Positions 1 through 6,700 of a stretch of DNA of 10,158 nt are shown in pieces. The notes under the pieces were generated by a model that saw nothing but the letters and a program-made list of their open reading frames with translations, ran no database searches and was not told the origin of the DNA. Numbering within the stretch: the stretch's first letter is position 1; each line of letters opens with the position of its first letter. The DNA comes from a bacterium (GTDB lineage Archaea; Nanoarchaeota; Nanoarchaeia; Woesearchaeales; UBA10216). The translations under genes were made by a program, and so were the position numbers. The stretch lies in assembly GCA_024206195.1 (NCBI GenBank), contig JAAGZO010000530.1, positions 1 through 10,158 of the forward strand, given 5' to 3'.

Positions 1-34
1 CTAATTGATTATATTTTCTTCATATATAAATAAA

Positions 35-235
35 ATGATGAATAAGGCAAAAAATCTTACAATTGCATCTTTGGTTATGGGTTCTCTTGGATTCGTACTC
101 TTCCTCTACTGTAAATTAAGCTATTCTAAAGCCGATGGTGCGAAATGTCCTGCAAACATGGCTTCCAAAGTCCTAATTGCTCTTGGAGTATTTCTACTCG
201 CTAGTGCTGTGTATGAGCTATCGGATAAGAATTAA
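35..235 (+). CDS. Small two-pass membrane protein, function unknown
   Basis: This frame encodes 66 residues from ATG 35; a second ATG follows directly at 38. The frame stays open upstream only to a TTG, which I did not use because an ATG in an A-rich context is the better start. Two hydrophobic segments are visible: residues about 9-28, and about 44-58 near the C-terminus. A short polar loop with one Cys (KADGAKCPAN) joins them, and the tail is charged (ELSDKN). I do not recognise the family. A hairpin membrane protein of this size could be a virion or host-membrane protein, but nothing in the sequence decides this. TTTTCTT lies 14 nt before the start, as before the gene at 3757. A second frame overlaps its 3' end and may be a displaced tail, so the present stop could reflect a frameshift. 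Confidence 0.65.
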   Translation: MMNKAKNLTIASLVMGSLGFVLFLYCKLSYSKADGAKCPANMASKVLIALGVFLLASAVYELSDKN

Positions 236-323
236 CCTTTCTGTACCAGCTACTGTCACCGCTCACGATCCTAATAGTGATCCCTGGAGCTACAAGACCT
301 TTTGTGGTCCTCCTCCATCTTAA
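213..323 (+). CDS. Short overlapping ORF, possibly the frameshifted C-terminal tail of the preceding membrane protein
   Basis: ATG 213 opens a 36-codon frame that overlaps the last 23 nt of the preceding gene and ends at TAA 321-323. It fills most of the gap before the next gene. From about position 243 the codons read VPATVTAHDPNSDPW and then end in GPPPS. This is richer in G/C than the surrounding non-coding DNA and looks like coding sequence. The frame is +1 relative to the upstream gene. It could be a separate microprotein, the ancestral tail of the 66-residue protein displaced by a one-base indel, or chance. No family is recognised. Confidence 0.3.
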   Translation: MSYRIRINLSVPATVTAHDPNSDPWSYKTFCGPPPS

Positions 324-355
324 ATTTATTACAAAAAAATTAATATGTAATAAAT
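324..355 (+). promoter_or_regulatory. Perfect 9-bp hairpin ending on the start codon of the glycosyltransferase gene
   Basis: The arms ATTTATTAC (324-332) and GTAATAAAT (347-355) are exact inverted repeats around a 14-nt A/T loop. The right arm includes the A and T of the ATG at 354. The hairpin could be the 3'-end signal of the upstream small gene, since mimivirus-like mRNAs end at hairpins. It could also be a leader structure covering the start codon. The gene at 3681 has the same arrangement, which favours the second reading. The stem is A/T-rich, so its stability is uncertain. Confidence 0.5.
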
Positions 356-3300
356 GAAGACGAAGTATAAGGTGTTAATTGCACTAGCTATTATTGCTGT
401 CTTAGGACTAACAGGTTTCTTAGTTTGGTGGTTCAAGTTTTGTAACAAACCTTATGTACATTCCTCACAAATGAGATTAGAAAGTATTATGAGCGATCTG
501 GAAAAATACGTAGAACATATTAAGTACATGGATGATTCGCAAAAACAAATGCAACAAAAGATAGACGTTCCCGTGTATTACATTAATATGGATAGGAGTG
601 TAGACCGTAGAAAATTCATGGAGAACCAATTCAAACTATTAAATATAAACTCTCCCGTTAGAATACAGGGGGTGCCAGGTAATTCTCTAGATAATATCCT
701 GTTTGGTGCGTATGGAGATATTTCGTATGCGATAGAATACAAAGACTTATCTCCATCAGAGGTGGGCTGTACATTGTCTCATCTTCAGGCTATTAAGACC
801 GCCTATGATAATAACGAACACGTTGCATTGATACTAGAAGATGATACGACGCTTTCTCTTGTGCCTTTCTGGGATGGAAAATTGAGCGACATTATAGTAA
901 ACGCTCCTACAGATTGGGAGATCATCCAACTATTCTGCATGCACCCCCCGACAAACGTAAAATCTATCTTCACACTCCATGATATAGATAATCCTTGCAA
1001 CAGTACCACTGCATATTTGATAAATCGTAAAGGAATGTATAGGATATTGAGTGCTACTAAAGGACCCAACCAAAGGTTCCATATTAGAAAGGAGCATGCT
1101 CCAGCCGGCACTTCAGATCAATTTGTATATGCTCTTGCTCGAACATACATTTTGTACAAATCTTTGTTCGTCCCTCTTAACCATACATTAACAAGTACTA
1201 TACATACTGAACATGGGGACATTCATAGAGCAAGGGCTAATAATGTAATAAGAGAGTATATTAAATACAATAGAAGCCTAGTAAATGAAAAACACATACG
1301 ATTTTCCAAGACTCTTCACGATATGGCAGACAGACTCGATAATCTCCAAATTCCTTTTAGGCTTAGCTGTGGTACATTACTTGGAGCTTACCGTGAAAAA
1401 GGGTTTATCTCGTACGATGGTGATATAGATTTAGAGGTACTCTATAGCGATTACTCATCCAAAATAGAAGAACATCTGGACAAATTTAAGCTGAAGCATA
1501 GGAGAGGAACACCTGAAAAAGGGTACGAACTCACTTTCCAACATTTAGAGACCGGTGTGAATATTGATATTTTCTTCCTGTATGACGAGGGAGATTACAG
1601 ATGGTTTGCATCCTATAACGGGAGATGTGACCAGTCAAAACATGGATTTTGTAGGTGGAAAATTCCTAAAGATGACACACGACCTCTTACATTTGCCGGT
1701 AGATCTTTTCAAGTTTGTAAAAATATCGAGGACTATCTAATATCCCAATATGGTATAAACTGGAATATTCCCAAGAATTACACTTATTCCGAATCTTTGA
1801 CAACTCAAAACTACGGGCTGATAGAGGATGATTTTCCACCCAAATATAGAATAGAGAAAGCAAAAGAATCCAAACAGTCTGATCTATGGCCTCGTAAGAT
1901 TAGTGAATTAAGTAAACCCATTATATGGCTGTATTGGCAAAACAAAACACCAGACTCGGTCAAACCTCCTTATTTAGATCTATGCCTGGAGACTGTTAAG
2001 AAACAATGTAACGATTCCTTTGAGATAATAGTCTTGGATGATCAGATAATACCAGTGGTCTCAAGGTCCATAAATCCTAATTTCGTCAATATTGAACCTC
2101 TTGCGATGAGAGCCGATTACATCCGCTTCTGTCTCATACATGAGTTTGGCGGAATATGGTTGGACTGTGATATTGTTGTATTAAAAGACCTTTCTTTCAT
2201 GATTGAAGACCTTAAAACCCATAACTTTGTGGCTTTTGAGCATGATGACCCCAATGATATTAGCATAGGAATCATGGCTGCCAATAAAGGTAATAGGTAC
2301 TCACATCATATGAAACTCTTGTTTGAGGAGCACCCCAGTTACTCTAAATGGAGAAAAGGAGAGTATAAGATAGGATGGGCAGACCCAACGTTGACAGCTA
2401 AGAGTTTTCTCGAAGATCTTAGGAAATTCTACCCGAATGAGGTAAAAACTTACCCAGCTCGACTAGTTTATCCTGTCAACTGGAAAGAGTCGGCTGACTA
2501 CTATTGGAGTATGGGGAAGATTAACCCCAAGATCCTAGAGTTACCGGCTGTATATCTCCACAATCAAATGTATAGCAAGAAACATAAGACTTTGTCCAAA
2601 AAGGAGGTTATAGAAGGGCAATACCGAATATCCGATCTGTTTAGGTCCCAGCTGAGTACAGAAATAAGTGATAGCCGCTCCGACCCACAAACTATATCTC
2701 CGCAGTATAGTAGCCACGTCCACAATGAGAAGATGTTCGCCTTGCTGGACAATTGTTTTAAGCGCTATGGAACAGATAAATCTAGCAAGCATAATGGTTA
2801 TACCAGTGTTTACTCCAGTCTTTTGGGTTCACTCCGAGAAACCCCAATATCTTTATGTGAAATAGGAATAGGAACAATGACTAATGGTCCCAGCAACATG
2901 AATGGATATGGTGATCCCGAGATATATATGTCAGGCGCGTCTTTGCGGGCTTGGAGAGATTTCTTTGTGAATGCGAAGCTCATCCTTGGTGTGGACATCG
3001 CCAGAGACTGTATGTTCAGAGAGGGTAACATAGAAACAATGTTGGTAAGCTCCTTAGATAGGAATCAGGTATCAGAAGGTCTAGCTACAATGGGCAATCC
3101 CAGATTTGACATAATTATTGATGATGGGCTACATACAGTGGATGCAAACACAAAAACATTTTTTAACTTTGAGCCCTACATTAAGAATTCGGGAGTCTAC
3201 ATTATTGAAGACTTAAAAAAGGAAGATGCCAATATAGTCGCTAGCAATATCAAAAATAGAACTGGTTCTCGGTATTTACTCCGCATTACAGAACAAGAGG

Positions 3301-3362
3301 AGACGAACGGTCCTCACATGATAATAATCAGGAAGAGTAACTGCCAACTTAAGATAGCTTAA
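354..3362 (+). CDS. Membrane-anchored four-domain glycan-synthesis protein: GT25 - LicD - GT32 - methyltransferase
   Basis: This 1002-residue protein begins with a short basic stretch and one hydrophobic segment (about residues 7-27), which predicts a type II membrane anchor. A helical, Gln/Lys-rich stem follows (about 35-70). Four enzyme-like domains come next: GT25 glycosyltransferase (about 75-290), LicD/fukutin-type transferase (about 320-470), GT32 glycosyltransferase (about 521-740) and a class I SAM-dependent methyltransferase (about 795-995). Each keeps its signature catalytic or binding residues, so all four may be active. The likely role is stepwise assembly and capping of a glycan, for example on virion fibres or surface proteins. 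Giant viruses are known to encode their own glycosylation machinery, but the acceptor here is unknown. ATG 354 is the first in-frame start and leaves the anchor intact. The 3' end overlaps the convergent gene by 14 bp. The order of these four domains in one chain is unusual to me. Confidence 0.9.
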   Translation: MKTKYKVLIALAIIAVLGLTGFLVWWFKFCNKPYVHSSQMRLESIMSDLEKYVEHIKYMDDSQKQMQQKIDVPVYYINMDRSVDRRKFMENQFKLLNINSPVRIQGVPGNSLDNILFGAYGDISYAIEYKDLSPSEVGCTLSHLQAIKTAYDNNEHVALILEDDTTLSLVPFWDGKLSDIIVNAPTDWEIIQLFCMHPPTNVKSIFTLHDIDNPCNSTTAYLINRKGMYRILSATKGPNQRFHIRKEHAPAGTSDQFVYALARTYILYKSLFVPLNHTLTSTIHTEHGDIHRARANNVIREYIKYNRSLVNEKHIRFSKTLHDMADRLDNLQIPFRLSCGTLLGAYREKGFISYDGDIDLEVLYSDYSSKIEEHLDKFKLKHRRGTPEKGYELTFQHLETGVNIDIFFLYDEGDYRWFASYNGRCDQSKHGFCRWKIPKDDTRPLTFAGRSFQVCKNIEDYLISQYGINWNIPKNYTYSESLTTQNYGLIEDDFPPKYRIEKAKESKQSDLWPRKISELSKPIIWLYWQNKTPDSVKPPYLDLCLETVKKQCNDSFEIIVLDDQIIPVVSRSINPNFVNIEPLAMRADYIRFCLIHEFGGIWLDCDIVVLKDLSFMIEDLKTHNFVAFEHDDPNDISIGIMAANKGNRYSHHMKLLFEEHPSYSKWRKGEYKIGWADPTLTAKSFLEDLRKFYPNEVKTYPARLVYPVNWKESADYYWSMGKINPKILELPAVYLHNQMYSKKHKTLSKKEVIEGQYRISDLFRSQLSTEISDSRSDPQTISPQYSSHVHNEKMFALLDNCFKRYGTDKSSKHNGYTSVYSSLLGSLRETPISLCEIGIGTMTNGPSNMNGYGDPEIYMSGASLRAWRDFFVNAKLILGVDIARDCMFREGNIETMLVSSLDRNQVSEGLATMGNPRFDIIIDDGLHTVDANTKTFFNFEPYIKNSGVYIIEDLKKEDANIVASNIKNRTGSRYLLRITEQEETNGPHMIIIRKSNCQLKIA
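576..1223 (+). other. GT25 glycosyltransferase domain
   Basis: Residues about 75-290 of the 1002-residue protein. It opens with YYINMDRSVDRR, the family's typical first strand (INL-x-R-x-x-R-R). LSPSEVGCTLSHLQAI (132-147) is the conserved GCxxSH region, and ALILEDD (158-164) carries the acidic metal/nucleotide-sugar motif. Asp 255 in GTSDQF fits the late conserved acidic position. The family includes bacterial LPS beta-galactosyltransferases and eukaryotic procollagen galactosyltransferases. Mimivirus is known to use a GT25-containing enzyme on its collagen-like proteins, so hydroxylysine glycosylation is one possible activity here; the sugar and acceptor are not visible. Confidence 0.88.
1311..1763 (+). 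other. LicD / fukutin-type nucleotidyltransferase-fold domain
   Basis: Residues about 320-470. The signature SCGTLLGAYREKG (338-350) is followed by SYDGDIDLEV, with Asp 355, 357 and 359 as the expected metal-binding acidic cluster. NIDIFFLY (403-410) supplies the further conserved acidic strand. Family members transfer phosphocholine (bacterial LicD) or ribitol-phosphate (fukutin and FKRP) onto glycans. In this chain the domain probably adds a phospho-linked group to the sugar made by the flanking transferases; its donor cannot be told from sequence. Confidence 0.85.
1914..2573 (+). other. GT32-type (DXD sugar-binding) glycosyltransferase domain
   Basis: Residues about 521-740. It starts with KPIIWLYWQNKTPDSV, the usual opening IPKxIHxxW-like strand of this group. 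The core is MRADYIRFCLIHEFGGIWLDCDIVVL (585-610), with the hallmark R-x-D-x-x-R-x-x-L-x-x-x-GG-x-x-x-D-x-D pattern; Asp 604 and Asp 606 form the DXD motif. Relatives include yeast OCH1 mannosyltransferase and bacterial capsular polysaccharide enzymes. The domain reads as intact and probably provides the second sugar transfer in this protein. Confidence 0.88.
2736..3338 (+). other. C-terminal class I SAM-dependent methyltransferase domain (sugar O-methyltransferase-like)
   Basis: Residues about 795-995. DKSSKHNGYTSVY (808-820) precedes motif I LCEIGIG (834-840), the SAM-binding glycine loop. SLRAWRDFF then leads to GVDI (879-882), whose Asp fits the ribose-binding acidic position. FDIIIDDGLH (918-927) and YIIEDL (949-954) hold the acidic residues that in metal-dependent relatives bind Mg. 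The pattern resembles macrolide and rhamnosyl O-methyltransferases of the MycE type. This suggests methylation of a sugar hydroxyl as a cap, which is inference from family resemblance. Confidence 0.8.
3349..3362. repeat. 14-bp inverted repeat that is exactly the overlap of two convergent genes
   Basis: TTAAG (3349-3353) and CTTAA (3358-3362) form a 5-bp inverted repeat around ATAG. Its outer edges coincide with the two stop codons: TTA on the minus strand at 3349-3351 and TAA on the plus strand at 3360-3362. There is no room for a separate intergenic terminator here, so any 3'-end signals must lie inside the neighbouring coding region. The short stem by itself would be weak. Confidence 0.5.
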
Positions 3363-3681
3363 TTACTTTAACCTTCCTATTACTCTTAAATACGGCCTCT
3401 CCTGTTACGTCGACTTTCATCACGTTACTACATTGACAATAGTCTACCTTCAGATTTTTAAGGTTACGATATTTAGTACCAGCCTTACAAATCTCTGCGC
3501 ACTCAACAATAATACTCTCTGGTACTTCTGTGAAGTCGTGCTCCAGTATCACATACCCCGATGGAAAGGATGATAGATGAAAGAAGTAATGATGAGATTT
3601 AGAGCTTTCCAGAAGCTTCCAGTTCTCTTTGGCTGTCTTTCCTAAATGTATAATATATTCGTCTTTAACGTACGTCTTCAT
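3349..3681 (-). CDS. Stand-alone NFACT-R (CCDC25-like) domain protein
   Basis: This minus-strand gene encodes 110 residues, with ATG at 3681-3679 and the stop at 3351-3349. Residues 8-45 (DEYIIHLGKTAKENWKLL, then HHYFFHLSSFPSGYVIL) match the core of the NFACT-R/DUF814 domain: a short strand ending in G-K/R-x-x-x-x-N, then W/Y-F-H-x-x-x-x-x-S/G-x-H/Y-V. PESIIVECAEICKAGTKYRNLKNLKVDY and the end segment (VTGEAVFKSNRKVKVIKL) follow the layout of eukaryotic CCDC25. NFACT-R domains occur in Rqc2/NEMF, Tae2 and RqcH, which act in ribosome-associated quality control and bind tRNA or rRNA. CCDC25 has been described as a DNA sensor in animals. This copy is essentially the bare domain, without the NFACT-N and coiled-coil parts needed for CAT-tailing. 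A role in translation or nucleic-acid binding is plausible but inferred. Confidence 0.8.
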   Translation of the reverse strand: MKTYVKDEYIIHLGKTAKENWKLLESSKSHHYFFHLSSFPSGYVILEHDFTEVPESIIVECAEICKAGTKYRNLKNLKVDYCQCSNVMKVDVTGEAVFKSNRKVKVIKLS

Positions 3682-3699
3682 TTATTAACTGATAATAAA
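3681..3699 (-). promoter_or_regulatory. 7-bp hairpin ending on the start codon of the NFACT-R gene
   Basis: TTTATTA (3681-3687) and TAATAAA (3693-3699) are exact inverted repeats with a 5-nt loop. On the gene's own strand the 3' arm TAATAAA ends on the A of the ATG. Both adjacent genes point away from this site, so a terminator role is unlikely. The glycosyltransferase gene at 354 has the same arrangement, and the two starts share TAATAAATGAAGACG. Confidence 0.45.
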
Positions 3700-3756
3700 G
3701 AAACTTTTTGTGATCTTCCACGAATATTTTTTTTGCATTTTTCTTATACAAAATAA
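3682..3756. promoter_or_regulatory. Divergent promoter region between the NFACT-R gene and the ENGase/deacetylase gene
   Basis: This 75-bp AT-rich gap must hold the start signals of both flanking genes. On the plus side, TTTTCTT (3739-3745) lies 11 nt before ATG 3757, downstream of a T-run. On the minus side, TTTCTT (plus 3698-3703) lies 16 nt before ATG 3681. The first gene of the window has TTTTCTT 14 nt before its ATG. The repeated position suggests a viral promoter element, although such T-rich words are common in AT-rich DNA. I see no match to the mimivirus early motif AAAATTGA. Confidence 0.45.
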
Positions 3757-6700
3757 ATGGAAAATATTGGAGAACTACAAAAACAATTAAATCCTAAAGG
3801 CATATTTAAGAATGGAATGACATATAATATGCCTACACATTATCCAGGAACGGTTCGTATAATTAGTTTGGCGAAAGCAGCCGATGGTAAAAAATTTGCA
3901 TTAGCTGCACAAGATGAGCTAACTATTATAGCACAGGAAATTACAACTTCTAATAGTACAAACGACAAGTGGAGAATGATAGTATGGAAAACAGATGATT
4001 CTAATAGATTTCTGTATAATATTAAGTTTGGAAAATACTTAGCAAGAAAAAATGGAAAACTACAATTAATAGACATATCTGAGTTACCTTACATCAATAA
4101 AGAAGGCAAAACTGTGAATGTTTTTCCAAATATCTGCTGTGTATGGAATGGTATGAATGGGAATAGACATATTTATTTATCTGATGATAAAACTGCCCAA
4201 AAATTAAATAAAGATATTAATAATGGATATTGCGTCAAAGGTAATGGAACAGATATGGTTGTGGATACTTCTAAGACTTGTAATCTAACATGGCAACCTG
4301 GTTCAGTAACACCTGATGACTCATCGTCATGCCAAAGTGGATATAATTGCCGATATGTTCTGTCTAAGGACTTTTGTGATCAAGAAGGCTTTTTCCAACC
4401 AGGAGGTCTCCCTATTTCTATAGAGGCTAGTCCAGGTATAGGGACTCCTATAACAGGAAATATTTACTTAACCTTAGAAAGTGATAATTCTGTAAGTGTA
4501 GGAGAAATACCTAATGACATTAAAGCTGAGATGTTATGTACCGGAACTTATGTTACTGGTAAAGATAGAAAAACTCCTCCAATATGTTGGACGACTATAA
4601 TTCAAGAATCTCCTGAAAATATGAAATATACAATTCCGTCTCGTACTGGTTGGAGTATCTCTCAACTTCTAGCATGGAATAAAGAGGATGACGGAATATT
4701 AGAATACGCAAGATCTATGGAACCTCTTGCAGAACGTATTGTAAACAAAAATTTACAAATCCTTCCAGAAAAAGAATATACTCCGTATTTTACATATTCT
4801 AGCTCTTCACCAGATGCTACAGGTTGCCCTACTCAGTACATGTCTGGAACACTTCTTGGTCCTAGCCGTTTTCAGTTCATGTGGAATTGGCAGTATGTAG
4901 ATACATATACTCTTTTTGCAGGAGATCAAGGTAGTGGAGCAGACGTAGAACTCTACAATATAGATGCCAAGAACATGGGAATTGGGATGTGTGATGTGAA
5001 TGTAGAAATTCCAGGACCATGTCCTTCAGGAGAGAAATGTCCTAATGGAGCAGGATCTGTAGGATCTATAATTGAGGGTACTAGTGGGGCTGGAAAAGGT
5101 GGGCGTTTTACCTTTCCACCAAAATATATGATTGATGCAGCTCACAAGAACGGAGTAAAGATTTATGGTTGTGGATTATTTTTTCAAGAAATTTATTATG
5201 GTGGTCAATATTCTTGGTTCATGCAAGCGCTAGCAGATCCTAAACTTCTAGCAAAAAAGATGGTGGATGTAGCGGTTGCATACGGATTTGATGGATGGAT
5301 GACCAACTTTGAGACAGGTGTAACCGATGCTGGTTATACATGGGGTGGTACTCAGAAAGAAGGTACTCCTGGTTACTCCGGACAGATATATGCTGGAAAA
5401 AATTATTTTAATGGAAAAGAGATCTCATCTAATTATTGGAAAAATATGATTGCTGGTTCTTCTATGCCTGCATTTAGAATGCATGGTGGAGATCTTTGTG
5501 AAGATTGTACAACTTGTGGATCTGGACCAGTAGGATGTGCTTCAAAAGATAATGTACAGTCTGCGCCACAAAGTGCTTCTACATGTTTATATGTCTCTGA
5601 CGAAGAGAATAAAGTTGGCAATTACTCTATGCCTTGTTCGAGTGTTTATGTACAAGGTGGAGGTTGGGGAGATTTGCAATCTAATTGTGAAAAATTATCA
5701 GAATCTCAAAAATGTAAATGGGTAAATGTACTAGAATACAAAGATGCCAATGGACGACCTCTTTATCATGATTTAGGGAACGGAACTGTATGTAGGAATG
5801 CCTATGATGCTGCTTTCCCAATGACATGTGAGAACCCTAGTTCTCCTAACCAAGTTGGTTCATTAAAGTTCTCTGGTGGAGCTAATGGCCAAGCTACACC
5901 GTGGGCTCCAAAAAATATTACAAAAGAAGAATACAAAACTCAAGTTACCAATGCTATCGCACTTAGACAAAAATTTAGAGTCTTTCTCCAAGAATTTAAG
6001 AAATATAAAACAAAATTAGGGGTAGATATCAATATTTTGATGTATGATACGGAACAGCTTGCTGGGCCTTTAGCAGGAGGTATTACTTTACCTCCTGCTG
6101 GTAGAGGTTGTAGTCCTAAAGGACAGGGTACATGTTACGGAAACTTTAACTTATGGGTAGATGATGATGGGACACCTTTGGTAGACCAGGTATATGATAT
6201 GAATTCCGGAGACTTTGGAGATGTTACGGGTGCATTGGGAGTCGTTCCTCAAGGTATTACAGCAACATATACACTTAGTAATAATAATGATGTTATCGAG
6301 AAATTCACGAATATTAAAGGAAAACATCTTCCTCAGAAAAGCGGATGGCCAACTGATACAGGTCCTAATAAACCAGGCTATAAGAATGATGGTAACCCGC
6401 AGAATATTAATAAACAAACATCTGATTGTAAGGGGGGATCAAGTAAGTGGGCTCCGTTCACTAACCCACAGAATGGTTATTGTGTTCCAAATAACTACGA
6501 AGGAGCATTTATCAATAATGGAATGAGACCCAAGAATTTAAATTTAGGCCTAGGAAGACCTTATGACTATTATCAAACTATTCAATTAGAAGGATTAACT
6601 AAACCATCTCAACCGGTTACTTTTGCGGATGTGGCCCAATCAGGAAATTTTAAGAAAGCACTTACTTCTGCACATAATACATTCAATGGAGGTTCAACTA

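Noticed and set aside
1..8. CTAATTGA before the first gene as an early promoter
   Set aside because: It differs from AAAATTGA at two positions, is only about 26 nt from the ATG and is cut by the window edge.
5..34. TTG start extending the small membrane protein upstream
   Set aside because: Giant viruses use ATG. The two ATGs at 35 and 38 are in an A-rich start context, and the extra residues look like translated A/T leader.
291..313. GACC...GGTC inverted repeat as a terminator of the first gene
   Set aside because: The stem is only 4 bp with a 6-nt loop and lies within coding-like sequence.
878..885. Exact AAAATTGA, the mimivirus early promoter word
   Set aside because: It lies inside the GT25 coding region with no gene start after it in either direction that I can support, so I treat it as chance.
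803..1111. 102-codon frame on the minus strand
   Set aside because: It lies opposite the GT25 domain, whose motifs are clearly the real product. The minus translation shows no recognisable domain.
6215..6526. 103-codon frame on the plus strand inside the ENGase gene
   Set aside because: The other frame carries the continuous 2057-residue protein with conserved blocks on both sides. This one has no recognisable motif and looks like a shadow frame.
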